30,239 nucleotides of DNA from an uncultured Bdellovibrionales bacterium (lineage in GTDB: Bacteria; Bdellovibrionota; Bdellovibrionia; Bdellovibrionales; JAMPXM01): contig CALBDW010000124.1 of assembly GCA_937927435.1 (NCBI GenBank), positions 1 to 30,239 of the forward strand. The letters are read 5' to 3'. A program made the position numbers and the translations under genes. Shown here piece by piece: positions 1-8,133 of this stretch (positions within the stretch are counted from its first letter, which is position 1; each line of letters begins with the position of its first letter). The notes under the pieces are model-generated. The model was given only the letters and a program-made list of their open reading frames with translations, was not told the DNA's origin and searched no databases.

Positions 1-62
1 GTGCTTGTCTTACAAAGGAATTTTGAAACGATGTCCAGTTAAGTGAGAAGAGCCCCAAAATT

Positions 63-149
63 TGGTGCGCGAGACTGGATTTGAACCAGCACGGTATTGC
101 TACCGCCAGCCCCTCAAGCTGGTGCGTCTACCAATTCCGCCACTCGCGC
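63..149 (-). tRNA. tRNA-Leu(GAG)
   Basis: Read on the minus strand, this 87-base stretch folds as a class II (long variable arm) tRNA. The 7-bp acceptor stem pairs GCGCGAG with CTCGCGC, followed by discriminator A and an encoded CCA end. The T-loop motif GGTTCAAATCC is present. The anticodon stem CCAGC/GCTGG encloses loop TTGAGGG, which puts GAG at positions 34-36 and so reads leucine CUC/CUU codons. The D-arm contains the usual GGCGGAATTGGTAGACGC of tRNA-Leu. No intron or mismatch is visible. It stands alone, transcribed toward the window's left edge. Confidence 0.96.
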
Positions 150-185
150 AAAGAGCTTGGGGATGTGTTTGATTTGGAAAAACCT

Positions 186-214
186 TTATTCCTCAAGGGC
201 ATGGTCGGTGTCAA
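186..214 (-). promoter_or_regulatory. sigma-70-like promoter for tRNA-Leu
   Basis: On the minus strand a perfect -35 TTGACA (209-214) is separated by 17 bases from a weak -10 GAATAA (186-191). The implied start is about 30 bases before the tRNA 5' end, a normal leader length. The -35 match is exact but the -10 is poor, so this is a plausible rather than certain promoter. The rest of the gap between the tRNA and the next gene (215-440) shows nothing I can name. Confidence 0.5.
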
Positions 215-440
215 TTCTCTCCTCTCGAAAAGCCCTAACTCCGAGCTATCTCTGCCACTTTATTCAGCAATTTGGCACCCCAACCACCTCTCGGACCCTC
301 TTCCAGGAGGTTCTGACCACGGGATGCGTCATACCGAGGCCCATCACCGAGGCAATCCTTGAACCCTCGCGCTCTCCGTTAGAGTATTCGCGATAATCAT
401 CGACGCGAGGACCTAAAGGCGATTCAAGTGAGGAAGAACT

Positions 441-1355
441 TTGGAGTTCGGAAAAGTACCGGCCAGCATTTTGGGAACGATCGATCTGCGGCTTCCACCG
501 CCTGATCCGCGTACTGATGAGCTCCTCGGTTCCAAGGGGCGGTTTCCGCAGCTACGAGTCGGCGTCGGCTGCCCGCTCTGGGGTGCGAAAGAGTGGGTCG
601 GAACGGTCTATCCCAGAGGCGCCAAGCCGACGGAGTACCTTTCTCACTACGCCGGCCAATTCACCTCGATCGAACTCAATACGACCCACTACCGGGTCCC
701 CGACCGTGCGACGGTGCTCGCATGGCGGGCGCAAACGCCGGAAGACTTCCGCTTCTGTCCCAAGTGGCCGCAGGAGATTTCGCACCGCTGGCGGCTCGAT
801 ATCAACCGCGATCTCGTCCGGGAATTTGTTTCGAATCTTTTGCTCCTTGAAGACCGCCTGGGAATTTCATTCCTGCAACTGCCACCGACGTTCTCACCTC
901 GGGATCTGCCCGAGCTTGAGAGGTTCTTAAGGAGCTTACCGCGGGAGTTCCCCATCGCCGTTGAAGTGCGGCACCCCGGCTTCTTTGAAAGCCAAAAACT
1001 TATCCCGGCTTACTACGAATTACTCGCACGCCTGAAAGTTCACGTCGTCATCACCGACGTGGCCGGCCGGCGGGATGTGCTTCACAACTCTCTCACGACC
1101 CCGCGTTGCCTTGTCCGCTTTATCGGGAACGATGCGCCCGAATACGATCACAAGCGCCTGGACGAGTGGGTCGAGAGAATCGACGATTGGATTCAGAAAG
1201 GGCTTGAGCAAATCGAGTTCTTCACCCATCAACCGAGCGACGCCACCATGCCGGACTTGGCCGCTTACTTCATCAACCGCCTTAACGAAAAATCGGGGCT
1301 CGGCCTGCGCCTTTGGCAACCGATGAAACAAGGCGAACAGCTCGGCTTCTTTTAA
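441..1355 (+). CDS. DUF72 (YecE-like) protein
   Basis: The 304-residue protein matches the DUF72/YecE family, a TIM-barrel-like group of unknown biochemical function that is common in bacteria. The hallmarks are visible. A GCPLWG segment near residues 43-48 is followed by the W..TVYP motif (52-58) and an LSHYAGQFTSIELNTTHYR stretch (67-85). A FRFCPKWPQEISH segment (103-115) and the family's C-terminal FFTHQPSDA stretch follow. The start is a TTG, chosen because GAGGAAGAA lies at good spacing just upstream and no ATG fits. The first 38 residues precede the domain and are not conserved to my knowledge. It converges on the next gene, with stop codons overlapping by two bases. It could be annotated only as a conserved protein; its role is unknown. 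Confidence 0.9.
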   Translation: MEFGKVPASILGTIDLRLPPPDPRTDELLGSKGRFPQLRVGVGCPLWGAKEWVGTVYPRGAKPTEYLSHYAGQFTSIELNTTHYRVPDRATVLAWRAQTPEDFRFCPKWPQEISHRWRLDINRDLVREFVSNLLLLEDRLGISFLQLPPTFSPRDLPELERFLRSLPREFPIAVEVRHPGFFESQKLIPAYYELLARLKVHVVITDVAGRRDVLHNSLTTPRCLVRFIGNDAPEYDHKRLDEWVERIDDWIQKGLEQIEFFTHQPSDATMPDLAAYFINRLNEKSGLGLRLWQPMKQGEQLGFF

Positions 1356-2554
1356 TTGCAGTATGGGAACTGGTTCACAAGACGGAGCAAGCGCTCGAAA
1401 CGCAGCTCGCCCGCTTGGCGATAATCGCCGTCGAAATAAGACGGGTGAATCGTCGACCCGGCTTCTTCAATCCAATAGGGCCGGCGTTGTTCCACCAGCT
1501 CAGTGAGGCATTGACGACCCAATTCCGTGCGGATTCGCGGATCGCGCAGCGGCTCCCAATAACGGGCCAACCCGCGCCACGGATAGCTCTCTGTACGGGA
1601 GTTCCACGAGATCGCCTGGTCGACTTTCATGAAATAGCTCAGCATGCGCACGCCGCAGGCGAGGTTTTTCCGCCAATCAAAGATGTCGTCGTAGCTCTTG
1701 ATCATCGTGCAGTCGTAAACGGACCGCTGCGACGACTGCAGTGAGAGCTGCAGCAAACCAACACTATAGACGTTCACGCCTTTCGTAAATGTGATCTTAA
1801 AGGGATTGAACGTGCTTTCGTGCTCGATCAGAACCGAGAGGAAACGGAGCCAGAACAAAAGGCGCTGTTCCTCATTTAAGCTCGAGTACTTCGCACAATA
1901 CAACGCGATGTCTTCCGGATTCGAATTCACGAGCTCCTGCCCGTCCCGGCGCAAGATTTCAAGAAGTTCGGCCGTCCAAGCCTTGGGCACCTCGATCTTC
2001 TGCCAAGGATAACCGTGCCAAAGAGGAAGTACGGAAAGCGGATGCTTTCCTTCCAAAGCTTCATCCAAAATCGCAGATCCCGTGGAAGTCGGCTCGGGAC
2101 CGCTCGGCGGTAAATCACTCGGCGGCACAGGCCGCACGGGTCCCGATGGTTTCGGACGGGGAACCGGCGTCGGCGCGACCTCCGGTAGCTTGATCGGCGC
2201 CTCTTCTTCAGGAACCGACGAAGGCTTAGGCGTCGGAGTCGGCACGTACTCCGGCCGCGGATTCGGAGTCGGAATTGGGCGTGGCGTATGATTGGAAGGC
2301 GGTTCCGCGACAACCGGGGCCTCGCTTGGCGACTCGCTCGGCGGCTGGACTTCTTCTGGCGTATAAGGCGGTCGCGGTGACGGCGTGGGGACCGGCGCCG
2401 GCGTGAACTTCGGCCGCGGCGTGGGGATCGGGACATTACGGCAGAACCAGGACTTCGGTTCCGGCAATTCAATCTTCTTGGCGAAAGCGTCCTTTGCCCC
2501 AATTAGAATCGCCAAACTAATAATGATCAGTATCACCGCGATCTTCAGCCGCAT
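1352..2554 (-). CDS. exported proline-rich lysozyme-fold (transglycosylase-like) protein
   Basis: About 400 residues. Residues 4-25 form a hydrophobic signal peptide or anchor ending in AFA|KK. Residues 42-155 are an extreme Pro/Thr linker with PTPxPRP-type units recurring at about 44, 56, 95, 106 and 129. It probably spans the periplasm or cell wall. The C-terminal globular domain (about 190-395) carries a soluble-lytic-transglycosylase signature: HESTFNP at 245-251 with Glu246 as the likely catalytic acid, SVGLLQLS at 264-271, and CGVRML at 300-305. The family cleaves the MurNAc-GlcNAc bond of peptidoglycan; activity here is inferred. I chose the ATG at 2554 because it begins the signal peptide. 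A reading frame open to 2797 would overlap hemH and lack a signal. Cysteines at 38, 220, 282 and 300 could form disulfides. Confidence 0.75.
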   Translation of the reverse strand: MRLKIAVILIIISLAILIGAKDAFAKKIELPEPKSWFCRNVPIPTPRPKFTPAPVPTPSPRPPYTPEEVQPPSESPSEAPVVAEPPSNHTPRPIPTPNPRPEYVPTPTPKPSSVPEEEAPIKLPEVAPTPVPRPKPSGPVRPVPPSDLPPSGPEPTSTGSAILDEALEGKHPLSVLPLWHGYPWQKIEVPKAWTAELLEILRRDGQELVNSNPEDIALYCAKYSSLNEEQRLLFWLRFLSVLIEHESTFNPFKITFTKGVNVYSVGLLQLSLQSSQRSVYDCTMIKSYDDIFDWRKNLACGVRMLSYFMKVDQAISWNSRTESYPWRGLARYWEPLRDPRIRTELGRQCLTELVEQRRPYWIEEAGSTIHPSYFDGDYRQAGELRFERLLRLVNQFPYCN

Positions 2555-2756
2555 GTCCCCAACCGTCCAGAAATCACCAAACAAGAAATGCAATCCGAAT
2601 CTCCGAAAGGGACAAGCACAAACCCTGCCAACTCGCCGTGGGAGAAGAGCTATTCTTTTGCGATCTGAGCTTCTTACGGAGGTCAAAACGTGTCGGGACG
2701 AGCAAAATTCATAAGCGCCCCTAAAAGAAATACACGGCACCCGTTCGGTCAGCGAT

Positions 2757-3806
2757 TTATAAAACACACTCGGGTTTTCGCGCGTGGGCTTGCGCAATCT
2801 CGACCACTCCAGAGACCCAATCAGGATCCGAGTTGAGACAGGGGATCAGATGAAACGCCTCACCGCCAGCCGAAAGAAAAGTCTCGCGCCCCCGTACACC
2901 AATTTCTTCGAGTGTCTCAACGCAATCGGCGACAAAGGCGGGGCATACGACTGCCAAGCGCTTCACTCCCCTATTCGCGATTTCAATAATCTTGTCTTCC
3001 GTAAACGGCTCCACCCACTTCGCCCGCCCAAAGCGCGACTGAAACGAAACCGCATATTGTTCAGACGAAAGCCCCACCTCGGCCGCAAGAGCTCTTGCTG
3101 TCGCGAAGCAATGAGCCCGATAGCAGTTCTTATTGAACTCATTCAAGACATCGCAGCAAGCCCCACTTTGCAGGCAATACCGTCCACCGCTCAAATCATT
3201 TCGGCGGATCTGCGTTTCCGGAAGCGAATGGAAGCTCATAAGCACCATTTCCGGCCGATCTTCGTCCCAGACCTTCTTGATCCTTCGGGCGTACGGAGAA
3301 ATATATCCCCGATGAGCGAAGAACGGTCCGACAATGCGAAGTCGATCGGAAACACCCACTTTTTTTGCGGCTCTGACACATGCTTCGAAACTTGAACGAG
3401 CCGTCGCGTCAGAAAACTGAGGATAAAGAGGGAAAGCGATGATTTCGTCGAGATCTTTTTCCGCGAATTTACAAATGGCGCGTTCAATAGAGGGATCGCC
3501 GTACCGCATTCCAATTTCGATTTCATAACGGTCTCCGGCTTTCTTTCGAACTTCATCCGCCAAAGACTCAAGATGAAAAAGAAGCGGCGAGCCCTGATCC
3601 GTCCAAACCGTCTTATAAACATGCGCGGACGCGAATTTCCTTCTCGGCACGATGAGAAGATTCACCAGTATCCACCGCAAGAACCACGGTAAACCGATAA
3701 CATACTTATCCATCAGGAATTCGGAAAGATAACGCCCGACATCCTGAGGTTCCGGTGAGTTCGGTGTCCCGAGATTGATGAGCAACAAGCCAGCGCGTTT
3801 CGCCAT
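2757..3806 (-). CDS. hemH: ferrochelatase with internal cysteine cluster
   Basis: Inserts ferrous iron into protoporphyrin IX, the last step of heme synthesis. The 349 residues align over the whole family: LLLINLGTP at 7-15, the catalytic-His motif SFHSLPE at 191-197 (His193), SFQSRFGRAKWVEPFT at 254-269, and CPAFVADCVETLEEI at 288-302 with the conserved Glu. Between His193 and the second half, cysteines 211, 217, 218, 228 and 233 lie within 23 residues. This is the arrangement reported for the Myxococcus-type ferrochelatases, which bind a [2Fe-2S] cluster through four cysteines in a short internal segment. Cluster binding here is inference. The ATG follows the TAG of the oxidase gene after one base, so the two genes are surely co-transcribed. 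This is the last heme gene of the operon. Confidence 0.97.
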   Translation of the reverse strand: MAKRAGLLLINLGTPNSPEPQDVGRYLSEFLMDKYVIGLPWFLRWILVNLLIVPRRKFASAHVYKTVWTDQGSPLLFHLESLADEVRKKAGDRYEIEIGMRYGDPSIERAICKFAEKDLDEIIAFPLYPQFSDATARSSFEACVRAAKKVGVSDRLRIVGPFFAHRGYISPYARRIKKVWDEDRPEMVLMSFHSLPETQIRRNDLSGGRYCLQSGACCDVLNEFNKNCYRAHCFATARALAAEVGLSSEQYAVSFQSRFGRAKWVEPFTEDKIIEIANRGVKRLAVVCPAFVADCVETLEEIGVRGRETFLSAGGEAFHLIPCLNSDPDWVSGVVEIAQAHARKPECVL

Positions 3807-3807
3807 A

Positions 3808-5070
3808 CTAGATCCATTGCCCTCGAGCCTGAATCAGCCCGGGCAACTCGGCGGCCGACTCCAGAATTTTCGCAAGCCCGATCTGGCCGAGATAGTTACC
3901 GATCAAAACGACGTTGCCGCGCATGCCGCGAATCTGCGGTAAAATGCGTTCAAGCTCAGTTGTGTAATGCGGAATCGCCTGCGGCCATCGGGTCACACGG
4001 TAACCCAGAATCCGCGAATCCGGTGCCCCCAGAGCGACTTTTCGCTCGCTCTGAATGAGCGCGAGGACCTCGTCATCGGACTTCTGTAATATCTCCGCCG
4101 CCTTTTCGTGCGCGCCACCCAAGATCCAGGTCTCAGAGAATCCTTGCGCGCCGCGATCGGGAAAGATGCAGTCGTTCATTAAAACACCAAGCGCCCACCT
4201 CTTTTCCACCGGCGGGAAAAGGCACCCAAAGCCACGAATCGCCGAGGGTGCATCGAACGACATCGTGACACTCATGAGCGGAAGCAACTCCACTTTCCGC
4301 AAAACCTCGGCCCGCTCCGCATCGACCTTCTCCAGGATACGGGCCGCCGCCTGAGCCGAGGTCGCGAGCACGACAGGATGCCGGGGAGCTTCGAGCAAAA
4401 CGTCCATTTTCGCTTCAAAGTGGAACTCAACGCCTTTTGACTCTAAGTGTTTCCGCCACGTTTCAATGAGTTGCCCCATACCTTGAGGCGCCGAAACCGT
4501 TCCCCTCACGCGAGGCTTACGCCTCTTCACCTTCGGCGCTTCGAAGAAGCGACCGAAAATCAAAGATGCACTCATGCGGCCCGCATCGCCAGCATAGATC
4601 CCTTGCAAAGCGCCTTCGACAAGATAGCGCGCAAACTCTTCACCGAATACGCGGGTTGCCCACTCGCGGGCGGACTCGAAAGGACGCGGCGACAAGCCCT
4701 TCCGCGCCAAGAAAAACTTCGCGAAAAATGAAAAGAGACCGAAGGTTCCCGCGAGTCCGAGCGGCCACTGGCGCGGCCGTCCGTCGCGGAAGATGTAACG
4801 TCTCCGCGCCGTGCGGAGAGTCGGTGTCAACGGAAGTCCTAACTCATCAAAGAGTTCTTCGACGTAACCCGAATTGATCAGACCATTGGCTGCTGTCTCG
4901 ACAAGACCGAAAGGTTCGCGGAGCGTACTGATGAGACCGCCGGGTCGCCGCCGTTCTTCGAGAACTTCAACTTGAAAACCCGCTTTCTGAAGATAATAGG
5001 CAGCCGAAAGGCCCGAAAAACCGGCACCAACGACAGTAACTCTTTTACCGCTCAATTCTCCGCTCGCCAT
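3808..5070 (-). CDS. hemY: protoporphyrinogen oxidase (HemY/HemG-type flavoprotein)
   Basis: Oxygen-dependent FAD enzyme of the HemY/PPOX type, converting protoporphyrinogen IX to protoporphyrin IX. With the start at 5070 it has 420 residues. The N-terminus has the dinucleotide fold VTVVGAGFSGLSAAYYL (11-27), with an acidic residue at the end of strand two (VEVLEERRRPGG, 35-45). The C-terminus has the FAD-closing segment VVLIGNYLGQIGLAKILESA. These are standard for monoamine-oxidase-like PPOX proteins. The open frame continues upstream to 5148 inside hemN, but the ATG at 5070 lies 8 bases past the hemN stop and ten residues before the FAD motif, so I prefer it. The Shine-Dalgarno there is weak, and a long palindrome lies 40 bases upstream. 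It sits between hemN and hemH in pathway order. Confidence 0.93.
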   Translation of the reverse strand: MASGELSGKRVTVVGAGFSGLSAAYYLQKAGFQVEVLEERRRPGGLISTLREPFGLVETAANGLINSGYVEELFDELGLPLTPTLRTARRRYIFRDGRPRQWPLGLAGTFGLFSFFAKFFLARKGLSPRPFESAREWATRVFGEEFARYLVEGALQGIYAGDAGRMSASLIFGRFFEAPKVKRRKPRVRGTVSAPQGMGQLIETWRKHLESKGVEFHFEAKMDVLLEAPRHPVVLATSAQAAARILEKVDAERAEVLRKVELLPLMSVTMSFDAPSAIRGFGCLFPPVEKRWALGVLMNDCIFPDRGAQGFSETWILGGAHEKAAEILQKSDDEVLALIQSERKVALGAPDSRILGYRVTRWPQAIPHYTTELERILPQIRGMRGNVVLIGNYLGQIGLAKILESAAELPGLIQARGQWI

Positions 5071-5078
5071 CGCTGCGC

Positions 5079-6428
5079 TCAAACCGATTGGGAGAAAACC
5101 TTCGTATTCGGCGCCTTCGCGCGAAGGCGCGCATCCAAGGCCATGCATGCGTTCCGCAAGAACGGCCGGCCTTTCTGCGTAAGCTTCATCGTACGGGTCT
5201 CGATCTCAACAAGCCCGTCTTCGATCAAACTCGCCAAAAATTGGCGGACATCGGCGACCTGCTCATCGCTCTCAAGCTCAACTTGCCAACGTGTCATGAA
5301 CTTGAGAATTTGCTCGCGACGACGGCGGTCCTCGTCGGTTAAAACGTGCCCCCGATGCGTCGGGATTTCACCGTTTGAAACCCGGCGTTCGTAAACAGGC
5401 AAGACCTTCTCGTTTTGGTGGAAGATACCGGGCGTTTCAGAGATGGCCGAGACTCCCAACCCCAAGAGAACATCGGTGCGCCGGTCGGCATATCCCATGA
5501 AATTGCGGTGGAGCGTTCCACTCTCGTCGGACTTCGCGAGCGAATCGGTCGGAAGCGCAAAGTGGTCCATCCCGATTTCGCGGTAACCGGCGCTCAAAAG
5601 AATGTTACGTGCGATTTCGTAAAGTTCGCGTTTCGCGGCTCCGGTCGGCAGATCCTCATCCTTAAACAGCCTTTGAGCCGGCTTGATCCACGGAACAAGC
5701 GCGAAGCTATAGAGCGCGATCCGGTCCGGACGCATTTCAACCGTGATCTCAGCCATCTCGCGTACCGACTCAGGCGTCTGCTTCGGCAACCCGTAAATCA
5801 AATCGAAGTTCACGGATTCATAGCCCAGCTCTCGAGCCGCGCGGGTGAGCGACTCCGTCATCTCACGCGGTTGTATCCGGTTCACAAGGCGCTGGACTTC
5901 CGGATTGAAATCCTGAACGCCCATGCTCACGCGATTGAAACCGAACTCACGCAACGTCGCCAATTGCTCGCGCGTCGTGCGGCGCGGGTCGACTTCAATC
6001 GATCCTTCGAACTCCTCTGGGTCTATTCGAATATCTTTAAGCATCGGCTCAAGAAGAAGCTTAAAGCTCGCCGTAGAAAGGAAAGTCGGGCTTCCTCCTC
6101 CGAAGTGGAATTGTTTCAGAGGACGCTCGCGCAGGCTCGGCACGGCTTGAAGATAAAGTTCCCATTCCTTGAGAAGAAGCCGCACGTACGGTTCCTCGCG
6201 CGAATGATCTTTCGTGATCGAGTTATTGCATCCGCAGAACGTGCAAAGCGTTTCGCAAAACGGAACGTGAATATAAAGCGACCAGCTCGCGCTTAAATCG
6301 GCGAAGGTGCGATTCAGCTCTGCGATCCACTGTTCTTGTGTGGGAGTTTCCGTCCAATAGGGAACCGTGGGATAACTCGTATATCGGGGCGCGGGCACAT
6401 CGTACTTCTTAAACAGGTCAACACTCAT
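5079..6428 (-). CDS. hemN: oxygen-independent coproporphyrinogen III oxidase (radical SAM)
   Basis: Radical-SAM enzyme that decarboxylates two propionates of coproporphyrinogen III to give protoporphyrinogen IX without oxygen. It has 449 residues from the ATG at 6428. The N-terminal KYDVPAPRYTSYPTVPYW (8-25) and the cluster motif HVPFCETLCTFCGCNN (54-69; CxxxCxxC at Cys58, 62 and 65, plus Cys67) are typical of true HemN rather than the HemW chaperone. Further HemN features are the FGGGSPTFL, SIEVDPR and GYESVNFDLIYGLPKQT segments and the C-terminal winged-helix-like domain. Its ATG overlaps the hemE TGA as ATGA, which implies translational coupling. No oxygen-dependent HemF is in the window, while the next gene product uses oxygen. 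The pathway as seen mixes anaerobic and aerobic steps. Confidence 0.97.
   Translation of the reverse strand: MSVDLFKKYDVPAPRYTSYPTVPYWTETPTQEQWIAELNRTFADLSASWSLYIHVPFCETLCTFCGCNNSITKDHSREEPYVRLLLKEWELYLQAVPSLRERPLKQFHFGGGSPTFLSTASFKLLLEPMLKDIRIDPEEFEGSIEVDPRRTTREQLATLREFGFNRVSMGVQDFNPEVQRLVNRIQPREMTESLTRAARELGYESVNFDLIYGLPKQTPESVREMAEITVEMRPDRIALYSFALVPWIKPAQRLFKDEDLPTGAAKRELYEIARNILLSAGYREIGMDHFALPTDSLAKSDESGTLHRNFMGYADRRTDVLLGLGVSAISETPGIFHQNEKVLPVYERRVSNGEIPTHRGHVLTDEDRRRREQILKFMTRWQVELESDEQVADVRQFLASLIEDGLVEIETRTMKLTQKGRPFLRNACMALDARLRAKAPNTKVFSQSV
5111..5130. repeat. perfect 20-base palindrome in the hemN 3' end
   Basis: Ten bases GCGCCTTCGC are followed at once by their exact reverse complement GCGAAGGCGC. 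In hemN mRNA this can fold as an 8-bp GC-rich stem closed by GCGC. It lies about 30 bases before the hemN stop and 40 bases before the oxidase start, and a TTTT run follows about ten bases downstream on the transcribed strand. It could be a processing or stabilising hairpin, a weak attenuator, or a consequence of Arg/Ala codon use. Confidence 0.6.
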
Positions 6429-7447
6429 GCCATAACCTCCCGAATCAGCTGGACGAGCCGGCGGACATTCTCCTCCGGAGTCGCAGGCAATACACCATGA
6501 CCGAGCCCGCTCACCCAACCCGCCCGCTCTTCGGGAGCGAGAGCGCGAATGGGCTCGAGATATTTCAAAGCTTCACGTTCAAAATCTTCCGACGACATGA
6601 ATAAGAGCGATTGATCGAAATTCCCTTGCACAAAACCGCCGCGGTGATCCCGGAACGCGTCGCGCAGGTCCCAACGGTGATCGAATCCCAAACCGGCAAA
6701 CAGTGAATCTTCACCAAAGAGTTCATCTCTTAGATGAGCCGGAAGCACGCCTTTGGCGTAATAGCCGAGTTTCTTCGGAAACGCCTGAGCCAGTTCTTTT
6801 AAAGCAGGAACGACGTTTTCAAGATAAACGCGGGGAGAGAGTTCGCCCGCCGCCGTGTCGAAGAGCATGACGATTTCAGCTCCGCCTTCAAGCTGAAGCT
6901 GAATATTCTCCTTTAAGAGCGGCAAAAGAATTTCGCAAAAAGGCTTAAAGAGCGGAAGCGAACGCTTCGATTTCTCAAGACCGCCCTTATGCGCGCCCTC
7001 CACAGCGTAGGTAAAAAGCGTCAACGGTCCTCCCACGAAGCCGATCAAGCTTTTCGATTCAGGCAAACGCTTTCTCGTTTCGATGACCGCTTGTTTTTGA
7101 AACTCGAGAGCGGGCTTGGCCTCATCCCACCGCTTTAAGTCCTTCAAATTCTCCTCGGTGAGATGCCAACCGAGTTGAGGAGCCGGGTCGTACTTAAGCC
7201 CCATTCCCATCGCCTCGAGCGGGAACAGCAGATCGCTGAACAAGATCGCGACGTCGAAGTCGAAATCTTCGATCGGTCCCATCGCAACTTCAGCCGCGAG
7301 CTTCGGGTCCTTGCACATCTCCATGAACGAGTGCTTGGCTCGGAGCGCCTGATAGTGTTTGTGATAGCGGCCGGCTTGGCGCATGAACCAAACGGGAGGC
7401 ACCGCCTGAGGAATGCGCTTCAATGCGTTTTGAAAACGGACATTCAT
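6425..7447 (-). CDS. hemE: uroporphyrinogen decarboxylase
   Basis: Removes the four acetate carboxyls of uroporphyrinogen III to give coproporphyrinogen III. It has 340 residues, close to the usual 340-360. The first signature PPVWFMRQAGRY (17-28) supplies the substrate-binding arginines 23 and 27. The aspartate in AILFSDLLFPLEAMGMG (68-84, Asp72) is the invariant catalytic/binding Asp. GFVGGPLTLFTYAVEG and the C-terminal SGLGHGVLPATPEENV complete the family pattern. The start at 7447 is favoured over an upstream in-frame codon because GGGAGGAAAA lies just before it. That ATG overlaps the response-regulator TGA as ATGA, and its own stop overlaps hemN in the same way. Confidence 0.97.
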   Translation of the reverse strand: MNVRFQNALKRIPQAVPPVWFMRQAGRYHKHYQALRAKHSFMEMCKDPKLAAEVAMGPIEDFDFDVAILFSDLLFPLEAMGMGLKYDPAPQLGWHLTEENLKDLKRWDEAKPALEFQKQAVIETRKRLPESKSLIGFVGGPLTLFTYAVEGAHKGGLEKSKRSLPLFKPFCEILLPLLKENIQLQLEGGAEIVMLFDTAAGELSPRVYLENVVPALKELAQAFPKKLGYYAKGVLPAHLRDELFGEDSLFAGLGFDHRWDLRDAFRDHRGGFVQGNFDQSLLFMSSEDFEREALKYLEPIRALAPEERAGWVSGLGHGVLPATPEENVRRLVQLIREVMA

Positions 7448-8133
7448 TTTTCCTCCCCGACCCACTGGTACCCGATGCCGCGGACCGAGCGGATCAAACG
7501 TCCGCCGGTATCGCCAAGTACTTGCCGCAAGCGGACGATGGAATTATCGACAGTGCGATGGCTTGGGTACTGGTCTTCGCCCCAAAGCTTATTGAGAATT
7601 TCATCGCGGCTGAGCACGTTCGGAGCCGACGTGATCAGCAATTTCAAAAGCTCGAAATCGCGCGTGGCCAAAAACTCACGTTCGCCGCCTGGCGAGATAA
7701 CGGCGCGGGCCGCAAGATCAATCACGCGGTTACCGGCTTTGATTTTCGTGAGTCCCGCCGGTTCATGCGTTTCGAGAACGTGCCGCACGCGCAAAAGAAG
7801 CTCTTTGAGATGAAAGGGCTTCGGAATGTATTCTTCCGCGCCGATTTCGTAGCCTTCCAGGCGGTGCTCGGCCGTATTCATCGCCGTAACAAAAATAAAA
7901 GGCGTCGGCCTTTTCTTACGCACCTCACGGGCGAAATCAAAGCCTGAGCCGTCGGGCAAGTTCACGTCGAGAATGATGAGGTCAAACGCCGACTCCTCCC
8001 CGCCTTCGAGCGCGGCTTCCGAAGCCTCCGCCAGCGATTCAACCCACCGGACCGAATACCCTTCGCGCTCCAAGCGCTCTTGCAAAGTCTCGCCAAGCGA
8101 CCGGTCATCTTCGACGAGAAGCAAGCGTTTCAT
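7444..8133 (-). CDS. OmpR/PhoB-type response regulator within the heme operon
   Basis: A 229-residue two-component regulator. The receiver domain (1-120) has the acidic pair EDD (8-10), the phosphorylated Asp56 in LIILDVNLPDGSGF, the FVTA switch Thr, and Lys in YIPKPFHLKELL. The C-terminal winged-helix DNA-binding domain (about 130-226) has the ATRDFELLKLL and RTVDNSIVRLRQ elements, ending RLIRSVRGIGYQW as in PhoB/OmpR proteins. It is translationally coupled to the histidine kinase upstream and to hemE downstream, both by ATGA overlaps. It should bind DNA as a dimer after phosphorylation. Its position suggests control of heme synthesis or a response to heme, oxygen or respiration. The target is not shown by the sequence. 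Confidence 0.95.
   Translation of the reverse strand: MKRLLLVEDDRSLGETLQERLEREGYSVRWVESLAEASEAALEGGEESAFDLIILDVNLPDGSGFDFAREVRKKRPTPFIFVTAMNTAEHRLEGYEIGAEEYIPKPFHLKELLLRVRHVLETHEPAGLTKIKAGNRVIDLAARAVISPGGEREFLATRDFELLKLLITSAPNVLSRDEILNKLWGEDQYPSHRTVDNSIVRLRQVLGDTGGRLIRSVRGIGYQWVGEEK

Noticed and set aside
81..396. Two overlapping plus-strand frames of 93 and 99 codons
   Set aside because: They begin inside the tRNA gene on the opposite strand and carry no recognisable motif or ribosome site.
5415..6296. A 293-codon open frame on the plus strand
   Set aside because: It is antisense to hemN and very Arg/His-rich with no motif.
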